A stretch of 64,000 bases of DNA from an uncultured Carboxylicivirga sp. (GTDB lineage Bacteria > Bacteroidota > Bacteroidia > Bacteroidales > Marinilabiliaceae), in assembly GCA_947503525.1 (NCBI GenBank), contig CANNEA010000002.1, forward strand, positions 1-64,000, written 5' to 3'. Positions 42,205 to 51,248 of the stretch are shown piece after piece (within the stretch, counting starts at the first letter, position 1; each line of letters starts with the position of its first letter). Under the pieces are notes generated by a model that was not told the DNA's origin, did not search any database, and saw only the letters and a list, made by a program, of their open reading frames with translations. The translations under genes were made by a program, and so were the position numbers.

Positions 42205-45200
42205 TTAAAATTTAACATTTAACCCAACAGTGTAAACGGCAGGTATCGGATGTACATTATTGTCCACTCCATTGCTTACTTCAGGACTGAATCCATTATA
42301 GCTGAATACTGTTAAAGGACGTTCTGCGGTGAAAGAGATTCGAGCTGCCGGTAGATCTACACCCATTAATACTTTATCTTTTAAAGTATAGGCCAATTGA
42401 ATATTTTGAATCCTAAAAAAGGCACCATCTTCAACCAGGTAGTCACTCATTTTCTGATTCCAACCTTTTCGTAATCCTTTTGATGATGGATATTTATTTG
42501 AAGTTCCTTCTCCATGCCAACGGTTAGTTGCTAAGTCAGCATCCCAATTGGTATCATTGGTCCATATAACCTCACCGCGCTTACGATTCAAAATTTTATT
42601 CCCACTCTGACCCATTATTTGAGTCGAAAATTGAAGATTCTTGTATTGTAATCCCAAATTAGCGCCATACATAAGAGTTGGGAAATAGGATCCTAAAATT
42701 TTACGATCCTTATCGTCAATCACACCATATCCTTCTTCTCCTTCGCTTTGTAGATCTCTATATTTAAAGTCGCCAGGTTCAAGCCCGTTGGCAAGTGCGA
42801 TTGGGTCAGCATCAATCTCGGCTTGATTTTGATAAACACCAGCAACTTCCCAGCCATAGAAGGCCATTAAAGGCTCTCCTACCATTGTGCGCTGACGAAA
42901 TTCAGCCGATCCGCCATCAATATAATCTTGTCCATATAATTCACGGACTTCATTCTTATTTGTCGACAAAGTTGCACCAATGGTATAACTTAAGTCGTTG
43001 GTAATATTATCGTTCCAGCTTGTTGCAAATTCAAAGCCTGAATTACGAATAACACCTGCACTTTTTAGTCCACCACCCATAATAACCGGTGTATTCACAT
43101 AAATAGCAGCATCTTTGGTGTCTCTTATATAATAATCGGCTTCAATGTTTAAGCGATTTCGTAACAGATTAGCACTTAATCCAACATTGGTTTCTTCTGT
43201 TACTTCCCAGCGAAGTATATTAATATTATTAGTAGTAACAGTACCTGCAACACGCACATCATCAAGTGCTACATAGTTAATATACGTAGCTGCTGAACCA
43301 TCCGAACGAGGTATTTTGTCATTACCTAATTGCCCCCAACCTAACCTGATTTTCAGAAAGTCGATGAAGTTACTATCTTCTAAGAATCCTTCTTCTGATA
43401 AAACCCATCCGGCTCCAACTGCAGGAAAGTAAGCCCATTTATTTTCAAATTTATTACTCCCATCAGCTCTGTACGTAGCATAAAGCATGTATTTACCACT
43501 GAAATTATACGATAATCTACTAAAATAGGATTGCCCGTAATATTTCGATCCACCGTCACCTGTTAAGTGTGAATCAATATTTTGACCAGCATCAATGTAC
43601 CAATACTGTTCTTTCTCCGAAGGAACATCTTCAGCTGATCCCCATAGGTTATGGCTGAATTCCTGACGGTAGGATGATCCGACCATTAAACTGAAATTGT
43701 GATCATTAAAGCTATCCGTGTATGTTAGAACGTTATCCCATATCTTATTAGAGAAGGTGCTGTTCTGTTTTCTCACTTTCACAAAATCAGCACGGTAGGC
43801 CACTGATTCATCTTCTCCTTCAGTGTAAAACTCTCTAAACCAATTATCATTCATATAAAACGGGAAGTCAACATTACGTTGATTCAAATCGGTATAGGCA
43901 TGATTGTAACTTGTTTTAAATGACAACTTAGATGGAATGAAATCTATTTTTGCATAGAAGTTTGCATTCACCTTCATAATATCCATTTTCTTGTCATTGT
44001 ATAACATACTTGGAAATGGATTTTGATGACCGCGATAACCAAGTAATTTTGCATCTGCAAAATTATGAGGTGTTGATATGCCTTTATAATCTTCATCATA
44101 AACCGGAAGAATAGGCACAGCTAAATAAGCTTGTTTCCATGCGTCGTTGTTTGGATCTTGTTTTGTAGCATTACTAAAAATAACGTTTCCTCCATATGAT
44201 AACCATTTGTTGGCTACAACATCAATCTTAGAAGTCAAGTTGAAACGCTCATAGTAGTTATCTACATCCATGATACCATCTTGTTTAAAGTAACTCGTTC
44301 CTAAGGCATACTTGATTTTATCTGTTCCTCCCCGGGCACTTAAACTATGATTTTGGATGGGTGCAGGACGCAAAATTTCGTTGTACCAGTCTGTATTTAC
44401 ATTTGGCACATTTGGGTTAACACGGCTACGACCATATTTTTGCATCGCATTCAATACAAATTCATAATCGACATCAGAACCTGATTCCATAGCCATATTA
44501 GTAAATTGCTCGGCATTCGCCATTTTTAACACGTTCTGTGCTATCTGATGACCATAATAGCCATCGTATTCAATTTCTGTTTTTCCTTTTTTACCTCCCT
44601 TGGTTTCAATTAAGATGACACCATTAGCAGCTCGAACACCATAAATTGCTGCAGCAGATGCATCTTTTAAAACCGAAATGGATTCAATTTCTGATATATT
44701 CAGAAAATCAATATTTTCGAAAAACATTCCATCTACCACATAGAGTGGGTTTTGTCCTGCCGCCTGGAAAGATCCAATTCCTCTTACCCTTACAGTTGGT
44801 TGGTTACCTGGCTGGCCTGAACTTACTACCTGAAGGCCTCCAACTTTACCCTGCATGGCTTGCATAGCTGTTGCTGCAGGTGTTTTAACAAGCTCCTCGC
44901 TTGCGACTGTTGTTATGGCTGAAGTAAGGTCTTTTACCTTTTGAGTACCATACCCAACAACTACCACTTCATCTACTAATTCATTTGACAATTGCATCAC
45001 AATATCAAGCTGAGATTGTCCATTAACTAAAACTTCTTGATTAGTGAAGCCTATAAAACTAAATACGACAACAGCATCATCTGTAACACCAATTGAATAT
45101 AAACCATCAATATCGGTTATCGTACCAGTAGATGTTCCTTTAATTACAACAGAAACACCAGGAATTCCAATATTATCAGCATCAGTTACTCTTCCGGACA

Positions 45201-45270
45201 AGGTTTTAGATTGTGCCATACTAAGCATTGATACGAACAATAGAAGAATGGAATAGAAGATTTTTTTCAT
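42205..45270 (-). CDS. SusC-like TonB-dependent transporter
   Basis: 1021 residues with a signal peptide (1-19). CarboxypepD_reg-like domain (about 22-105), the DEVVVVGYG junction before the plug (about 108-225, KDASAAAIYGVRAANGVILIETK), then a 22-strand-type barrel ending in the aromatic KF. Outer-membrane importer powered by TonB/ExbBD. First gene of the minus-strand PUL; divergent from the regulator. The candidate promoter is at 45300-45307. Confidence 0.97.
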   Translation of the reverse strand: MKKIFYSILLLFVSMLSMAQSKTLSGRVTDADNIGIPGVSVVIKGTSTGTITDIDGLYSIGVTDDAVVVFSFIGFTNQEVLVNGQSQLDIVMQLSNELVDEVVVVGYGTQKVKDLTSAITTVASEELVKTPAATAMQAMQGKVGGLQVVSSGQPGNQPTVRVRGIGSFQAAGQNPLYVVDGMFFENIDFLNISEIESISVLKDASAAAIYGVRAANGVILIETKGGKKGKTEIEYDGYYGHQIAQNVLKMANAEQFTNMAMESGSDVDYEFVLNAMQKYGRSRVNPNVPNVNTDWYNEILRPAPIQNHSLSARGGTDKIKYALGTSYFKQDGIMDVDNYYERFNLTSKIDVVANKWLSYGGNVIFSNATKQDPNNDAWKQAYLAVPILPVYDEDYKGISTPHNFADAKLLGYRGHQNPFPSMLYNDKKMDIMKVNANFYAKIDFIPSKLSFKTSYNHAYTDLNQRNVDFPFYMNDNWFREFYTEGEDESVAYRADFVKVRKQNSTFSNKIWDNVLTYTDSFNDHNFSLMVGSSYRQEFSHNLWGSAEDVPSEKEQYWYIDAGQNIDSHLTGDGGSKYYGQSYFSRLSYNFSGKYMLYATYRADGSNKFENKWAYFPAVGAGWVLSEEGFLEDSNFIDFLKIRLGWGQLGNDKIPRSDGSAATYINYVALDDVRVAGTVTTNNINILRWEVTEETNVGLSANLLRNRLNIEADYYIRDTKDAAIYVNTPVIMGGGLKSAGVIRNSGFEFATSWNDNITNDLSYTIGATLSTNKNEVRELYGQDYIDGGSAEFRQRTMVGEPLMAFYGWEVAGVYQNQAEIDADPIALANGLEPGDFKYRDLQSEGEEGYGVIDDKDRKILGSYFPTLMYGANLGLQYKNLQFSTQIMGQSGNKILNRKRGEVIWTNDTNWDADLATNRWHGEGTSNKYPSSKGLRKGWNQKMSDYLVEDGAFFRIQNIQLAYTLKDKVLMGVDLPAARISFTAERPLTVFSYNGFSPEVSNGVDNNVHPIPAVYTVGLNVKF

Positions 45271-45650
45271 GATCTTAAGTTTTTAAAAGTTCGCTAGATC
45301 AAAAGTATGTGGTAAGTTAGTTCTAAAAGAAAAAAGCGCCACACCTTGAACTCTCAATGTTAAAAAAGGCTAAGAGCGAATTTCACAATCACCTCACATT
45401 AGCAAATATTTGCATTGTATATATCTACATATGTGACTCTTATATTTTATCATTTTTCACATTTGTTTTTTGTTACACAATTTTTAGTTTGAATGAATGA
45501 GGTGAAAAAGCTACTCTTTAAAACAAATAATTAAAAAAACATTGAACATTACACCACTTTCTAAAAAAAACTTAATATTATGCACTAGTGTGTTAATTTG
45601 AATTATCAAACTTCATTGTTATTACCGTTTTCAAAAATATTGACTATAAG
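45271..45650. other. Divergent regulatory region of the PUL
   Basis: 380 bp, very A/T-rich, between susC and the regulator. It contains the susC -7 element and a 12-bp palindrome gcaaatatttgc (around 45401-45412) that could be a regulator site. No gene or RNA recognised. Confidence 0.5.
45300..45307 (-). promoter_or_regulatory. -7 element of the susC operon
   Basis: On the minus strand TACTTTTG matches TAnnTTTG, 29 bp before the susC ATG. No good TTG at the -33 distance, which fits a promoter needing an activator such as the divergent LuxR-type regulator. Confidence 0.45.
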
Positions 45651-48482
45651 ATGTCGAAAAAATATAAACCCACGTATCTGCTTACCCTCATCTTTTGTTT
45701 TATAATTCATTGTAGCTTCTTGAATATTGCTGCTCAATCTTTAATAGGCTATTCAAAACAGGATTATGGAGCGGCTAGTCAAAACTGGTCTGTAAAGTGC
45801 GGTGATTCGGATTATGTGTATTTTGGTAATAGTAGTGGTCTTTTACAGTTTGATGGTGTTACATGGAAATTACATCCATCTCCAAATGCATCCATTATCA
45901 GAGCTGTTGCTATAGCTTCGGATAAAAAGGTGTACACAGGGGGTTATCGCGAATTAGGCTATTGGGAACGCAATTCAATTGGTGAATTGTATTATAAATC
46001 ATTAACACAGCTAGTTGAATCTAATTTCAATAAAAACGAAGAAATCTGGAATATTTTTACCATTGATAATCGAACTGTATTCCATTCGTTTAATTGTATT
46101 TATATATATGAGAACAACGAGTTTTCAGTGATTAAACCAGGTGGCTTTATCAATTTTGCAACAGAAATAGAAGGACAGGTGTACGTTACCATCCTGAATA
46201 AAGGGGTATTTAAATTAGAAGACAATCAACTTGTCCCGTATATTAATATAGACCTATTAAAAGACAAATACATTCGATTTATCGCTCCATCAACAGAAGC
46301 GAATAATTATATCATTGGTACTGAATCCAACGGGCTCTACAGCTATAATTCCATAACACAAAAAATTAAATCAATATTCCCAGAACTAAATACCTTTTTC
46401 ACAAGCAATCAAATTAACCATGGCATTGTTAATCAGCATGGTGAAATTATTATAGGAACTATATTAAATGGTGTTATTGCTATTGATACTCAAGGAAAAA
46501 TTAAATATCACTATAACAGAGAGAATGGATTACAAGGCAATACAGTATTGGGCATTAGTCAGGACTCCTATAACAATACCTGGCTTGCATTAGATGGGGG
46601 AATCGAATTTATTCCCAAAGAAACCGATGGCCCACTTAAATTTTATTTTGAAGAAGAACTCGGAGCAGTTTATAGCGCTGCGCTTTTAGGTGATGAGCTG
46701 TATATTGGTACGAATCAAGGTTTATATAAATCAAAATGGAATAGTTTATCTGAATATGAGTTTATCGAGGGCACTCAAGGACAGGTTTGGGATTGTGCTC
46801 AAATAGAAGACAATTTGATTATTGGTCACAACTCAGGAACTTTTTTAATAGATAAGTCCAACAGTACAAAGTTAACATCAATTTCAGGTGCTTACAGTAT
46901 AACTCAACATCCTCAGCAAAAGGATGTATTAGTCCAAGGAACTTATAATGACTTAACTGTATTTAAAAAGCAAGATAAACAATGGAAATTCTCTAATGTG
47001 ATTAATGGATTTAATAATCTAATTCGTTTTGTTGAGTTTGACCACTTGGGTAATTTATGGGCAAGCCATGTTTATCACGGTTTGTATAAAATACGCTTAA
47101 ATGAGAATCTAACAGATGTAGAATCAATTAAAAACTACGGAAATAATGAACTCAATAATACCAAGAATGGTCATAAAAGGGCCTTTAAAGTAGAGAATAG
47201 AATAGTAATTACAACCGGCAATCAACTTCTTACATATGACGATTTAAAAGATTCAATTGTAACATATGACCATTTGAACTCATTACTGGGAAATTACAAA
47301 ACTGCTAAACGTATTGTATCAGCTGGTAACCATCGTTATTGGTTTATTGGAGATGAAGGCATTGCCTTATTCGAAATCCTTGGTAGTAATATTAAAAAAA
47401 TTAATATTTATCCAAGAAATATATTTCAAGGTCATTTTATGCCTAACAACGAAAATGTAATTCAACTAAATGATTCAATTGCAATCGTGTGTCTGGAAAA
47501 TGGATTTGCACTACTTAACACTTCCGCTCCAATAACTGGCAACAACATAAATTCCAACACATTAAAACTAAGAGAAGCCCTTGCGTTGGACAATAAAATG
47601 AACAAACTGAAAATTGATATTGGGGAAAATGAAATTAACTTGCCATTCAGGTACAATAATCTTAATGTCCGATATTCTTTCCCACTTATCAATGGAGATC
47701 CCATTCATTTCCAATACAAAATAAATGGTTTATACAAAGAGTGGTCGCCTTTACTTGAAAAACCTGAGTTTGAACTATCAAGAATCCCAGCTGGCGAATA
47801 TCTGATTTCAGTAAGGGCCTGCAATAATTGGTTGCAATATTCAGAGACTAATACAATATCTTTAAGGATAAATCCACCTTGGTATCGGACCTACCCTGCA
47901 ATAATTTTATATTTACTTGTAATCGTTTCACTCTTTCTTTTATCAAAGCACATCACAAGTCGAAAGATAAAACTTAAAGAAAAAAGGAATCGAGAAGAGA
48001 AGGAGAAAGAGCTAATCCAGCTAAAAAACGATAAACTGAGTTCTGAATTATCTCTTAAAAGTCAAAAACTCGCTAGTTCTGCAATGGGAATCATTCGAAA
48101 AAATGAATTCTTATTATCGCTAAAAGACAAGCTTAAAAAACAAAAAGATGCATTAGGAATAAGATATCCAGATAAGTATTACAATGATATCATAACAAAA
48201 ATTGATGATAACATTTCTGGACAAGATGATTGGCAAATGTTTGAATCTAATTTTGAACAGGCCCACGAAACGTTTTTAATAAACATAAAAAGCAGTTATC
48301 CTGATCTAACACCAAGTGACCTGCGCCTTTGTGCATATTTAAGAATTAACTTAAGCTCCAAAGAAATTGCTCCATTACTTGGTATAACAGTTCGGGCAGT
48401 GGAAAATCATCGTTACCGGGTGCGTAAAAAACTTGGTTTATCGGCTAATGATAATCTAATCGATTTCATTATAAATCATTAA
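45651..48482 (+). CDS. Transmembrane LuxR-type PUL regulator
   Basis: 943 residues: signal peptide (about 1-28, NIAAQ), a periplasmic beta-propeller of Reg_prop-like repeats (about 35-640), a Y_Y_Y domain (about 665-740, YKINGLYKEW then RACNNW), one membrane helix (about 750-772), a basic coiled coil (about 775-835) and a LuxR-type helix-turn-helix (about 885-943: SDLRLCAYLRINLSSKEIAPLLGIT, then VENHRYRVRKKLGLS). No histidine-kinase domain is present, so it senses a glycan fragment in the periplasm and acts directly on DNA at the membrane, unlike the hybrid two-component systems of many PULs. Divergent from susC, so the likely target is the shared region. Confidence 0.93.
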   Translation: MSKKYKPTYLLTLIFCFIIHCSFLNIAAQSLIGYSKQDYGAASQNWSVKCGDSDYVYFGNSSGLLQFDGVTWKLHPSPNASIIRAVAIASDKKVYTGGYRELGYWERNSIGELYYKSLTQLVESNFNKNEEIWNIFTIDNRTVFHSFNCIYIYENNEFSVIKPGGFINFATEIEGQVYVTILNKGVFKLEDNQLVPYINIDLLKDKYIRFIAPSTEANNYIIGTESNGLYSYNSITQKIKSIFPELNTFFTSNQINHGIVNQHGEIIIGTILNGVIAIDTQGKIKYHYNRENGLQGNTVLGISQDSYNNTWLALDGGIEFIPKETDGPLKFYFEEELGAVYSAALLGDELYIGTNQGLYKSKWNSLSEYEFIEGTQGQVWDCAQIEDNLIIGHNSGTFLIDKSNSTKLTSISGAYSITQHPQQKDVLVQGTYNDLTVFKKQDKQWKFSNVINGFNNLIRFVEFDHLGNLWASHVYHGLYKIRLNENLTDVESIKNYGNNELNNTKNGHKRAFKVENRIVITTGNQLLTYDDLKDSIVTYDHLNSLLGNYKTAKRIVSAGNHRYWFIGDEGIALFEILGSNIKKINIYPRNIFQGHFMPNNENVIQLNDSIAIVCLENGFALLNTSAPITGNNINSNTLKLREALALDNKMNKLKIDIGENEINLPFRYNNLNVRYSFPLINGDPIHFQYKINGLYKEWSPLLEKPEFELSRIPAGEYLISVRACNNWLQYSETNTISLRINPPWYRTYPAIILYLLVIVSLFLLSKHITSRKIKLKEKRNREEKEKELIQLKNDKLSSELSLKSQKLASSAMGIIRKNEFLLSLKDKLKKQKDALGIRYPDKYYNDIITKIDDNISGQDDWQMFESNFEQAHETFLINIKSSYPDLTPSDLRLCAYLRINLSSKEIAPLLGITVRAVENHRYRVRKKLGLSANDNLIDFIINH

Positions 48483-48610
48483 TGTGTCTATTCCAATTAA
48501 CACTACATATAGTCGTGGAATTGAATTATCCGACCTGATATTAATTGGCATTAAATTAAGGCCTATTGCTGAATCACCTTAGGCCTCCTAAGCGACTATC
48601 AACAATGTAT

Positions 48611-50392
48611 CTATTTCTTCTTTCCATTAACAGGTGATCTTCCAAACACATAATGAAGCCCAACACCTCCCTGAAAGCCTTTGGAATCGGTTATCTGGAA
48701 GGAGATGTTTGGATCAAGTGAAAAATTATCACTTATTAAAAAGCGACTATTTAAATATAAACTATTTTGACCATTGGCTTCAGCAAATCCCAAATGTAAA
48801 GAATTCGTTTCGTTGCCAAGATTAAAACCTAAGCCTACACGAAATGCACTTATTGGCGTATATAACATGGAATGGTCATAAATATACAATTCAGCATATA
48901 CCTTATCCTTAGGCCACGCCCTAAAATAAAACATGGGTAAAAAATTAGTTTCTCTACTATAATTTTCATCCCTATAGGGAAGTCTACCGTAATGAAATCC
49001 TACTCCAAGACCAATCTTTCTAAAATCATACATAAAGTAAGGATTGACTCCATAAATGGTTTGCTCTGAATCAAAAAACTCCAGGTTTCTGCTATTCAAA
49101 TCACGCCCATAATACCCCCTTAGTCCAAAGGTCCCCACTTCGTTTTCTTCTAAACTGAAATGTCTGTTATATTCCGCCCTGCCAATATTGTAAGTGTGTT
49201 TTGTTCGATTGAGTACTTCTCCCTCACAGCCATAGTCAATATTTTCATAGCTACCCACTCCATAACCTAATGCAATACTATTCCAGGCCATAGGCACAAA
49301 CTGATCGGTAGAATCATTCTCACTAAACTCCACTGTCTGAGCCATAAAAACAAAAGAAAGAAGCACTAAGGCCGTGGCAGTTAGTTTATATTCCATTTTT
49401 TGAACCTGATGATTCAATTGCCACAACAGCACTATGACTACCGGAAGTATTATCAATAAAAGGCTGATTTTTTCAATGGGTATGAACCAATCTCTTCCAC
49501 GATATAAAATAAGTGACAGGAAACAGATGAAAGAGATGGTGGCTGAATAGTTGACCAATATTTTTATTTTAGCTCTGAGCACATCCTTATGCCTCACCTC
49601 CTTGACTAACATTATTAGAATGAGCATCACGACCAATGCTAACAGGCTCCATTGAATTAACTTTAATCCCATGAACTGGTTAGCTAAAGTGCCATTTGTG
49701 GATGGATGTCTTAAAAACTCTACGAAAAAACCCGCTGTAAAAAGCAAAGAAACAGTAAAGAGTATAAGGTTACCCGATGATTTAAACCTGTTTTTATTCT
49801 TCCATACGATAAAGGCAATAAGAAGACAATATAAGATAACGTACAAAGGAATAGGATGAACTCCCAAAGAATGACTTGCCGATGGATCGATTAATCCGGA
49901 ATGCACCTGATGATGATAGGCAGGTGAAAAATTACCGTAATGAACTCCCCATGGAAGCATGGTGGTATTTCCATAACAACAGCCCACCAAAAGACATCCT
50001 ACTCTCTGGATTGCCATTCCAATGGGTATGACAATTGCAAATGCATCAAACACCTTGAATCGATAGCGAAGCCATATTTTGGCAATACCAAAACCAATGA
50101 GTGCCAGAAGTAAACCGCCAAATACAGATTTAGACTCAGTTGCTGGAAATTGCAAAGTGTTGAAAAAGTAAATCCAGTCTTGCCCCGAAAATGTAACGAG
50201 CTTAGTGCCAATAATAAAAAACATACGTACAGAGGCAATAATCAATAGCCATTGCAGCCATTGAAATTTCTGTAGCTTCATTTTATAAGCTTGGTAAATA
50301 AGTAATAGGAAGGTCACCAGGAAGGCCAGTCCATAAAAGAAATCGTAATGAATTTGAAAGTGTTGATTGGGTAACAAAAATAGTGATTCCAT
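48611..50392 (-). CDS. Lgt-like membrane protein fused to a beta-barrel-like domain
   Basis: 593 residues from the ATG at 50392; an upstream TTG (50437) is less likely. Residues about 1-300 form a polytopic Lgt-type region with FGGLL, RVGCLLVGCCYG and HPIPLYVILY, the Lgt-like variant with a GCCYG motif rather than the strict Lgt signature, so diacylglyceryl transfer is not assured. From codon 49396 the protein has a signal-peptide-like stretch (MEYKLTATALVLLSFVFMAQ) and then beta-strand-rich, aromatic sequence ending YVFGRSP, typical of a small outer-membrane barrel. The frame is continuous. Either a real fusion of inner- and outer-membrane parts, or two proteins with internal initiation. Confidence 0.85.
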   Translation of the reverse strand: MESLFLLPNQHFQIHYDFFYGLAFLVTFLLLIYQAYKMKLQKFQWLQWLLIIASVRMFFIIGTKLVTFSGQDWIYFFNTLQFPATESKSVFGGLLLALIGFGIAKIWLRYRFKVFDAFAIVIPIGMAIQRVGCLLVGCCYGNTTMLPWGVHYGNFSPAYHHQVHSGLIDPSASHSLGVHPIPLYVILYCLLIAFIVWKNKNRFKSSGNLILFTVSLLFTAGFFVEFLRHPSTNGTLANQFMGLKLIQWSLLALVVMLILIMLVKEVRHKDVLRAKIKILVNYSATISFICFLSLILYRGRDWFIPIEKISLLLIILPVVIVLLWQLNHQVQKMEYKLTATALVLLSFVFMAQTVEFSENDSTDQFVPMAWNSIALGYGVGSYENIDYGCEGEVLNRTKHTYNIGRAEYNRHFSLEENEVGTFGLRGYYGRDLNSRNLEFFDSEQTIYGVNPYFMYDFRKIGLGVGFHYGRLPYRDENYSRETNFLPMFYFRAWPKDKVYAELYIYDHSMLYTPISAFRVGLGFNLGNETNSLHLGFAEANGQNSLYLNSRFLISDNFSLDPNISFQITDSKGFQGGVGLHYVFGRSPVNGKKK

Positions 50393-50582
50393 GGCGAATA
50401 TATTTTGATCATTCAACTCAAACAAAAGAATAAACAACAGGAATTCATTAGCTTACATACAAGTTACGACAATTAAAGAGGATGTCAATCCATATGATTA
50501 GCTTTTCTTGCCAGAGCATGAAAAATCACACTTACTCCAGCTATTAAAATGGCTAATATCAAAACTAAGGTCCGATGATTGC

Positions 50583-50613
50583 AAAAAAAGGCGAAGGATT
50601 TCTCCTTCGCCTT
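50583..50613 (-). terminator. Terminator of the PH-like gene
   Basis: A perfect 11-bp stem (50588-50598 with 50603-50613, loop tttc) followed on the minus strand by seven T. It lies 22 bp after the stop codon. Confidence 0.88.
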
Positions 50614-50635
50614 ATATTATCTTTAAAATTTAAAG

Positions 50636-51136
50636 TTAACAATTCAATGTTGCTTCTATCTGTTCTTTCCAATCAGAAGCGTAATCGATTTTAATATTCT
50701 TCACTGTGTCCCTACTCCGTATTAACAATCCGCTATCAACAATTCGACAAAACTTTTTTAACTGAATATGATCAATACTATCCAACATAAGCACTTCATT
50801 AGTCCGATGATCAAACTGAAAAATCAATCGTTTACTTGTAAGTGTCATCTTAGCATTTAATTTCTTACAACTGTCAATGTCCTGGCACATACCATCAAGC
50901 AAAATAAACTCATCCATTGGCAATTCTAAATTTGAAAAATAACGTTTAATATATTTCTGCCTAAGCATTCTATAATAGACGAAATACACTACATAATACA
51001 GCAAGGATGATGAAATCATAGTAAAGGATATCATCTCCCATAACAATCCCACATTAAGGTAATACATAGTCATCAGCATCATTAATGATGCTATAGTAAC
51101 AAACACAAACCCCAAAGCTATTTCCTTGTTAACCAT
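50636..51136 (-). CDS. Small membrane protein with PH-like domain
   Basis: 166 residues. Two membrane helices near the N-terminus (about 10-30 and 35-55), then a soluble part resembling a bacterial PH/GRAM domain (AKMTLTSKRLIFQF then EVLMLDSIDHIQLKK). Function unknown. Followed by a strong terminator; it lies 112 bp after the subtilisin gene on the same strand and could be cotranscribed with it or independent. Confidence 0.8.
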   Translation of the reverse strand: MVNKEIALGFVFVTIASLMMLMTMYYLNVGLLWEMISFTMISSSLLYYVVYFVYYRMLRQKYIKRYFSNLELPMDEFILLDGMCQDIDSCKKLNAKMTLTSKRLIFQFDHRTNEVLMLDSIDHIQLKKFCRIVDSGLLIRSRDTVKNIKIDYASDWKEQIEATLNC

Positions 51137-51248
51137 TTATTATAAGTCTTTAAAATTGTGATAAATGATAGATCGAATGTTAATGAACAGGCGGAAGTAA
51201 GCAACTTCCACCCATCCAATAACGGTCCACACTAAACTTAACCTTAGT

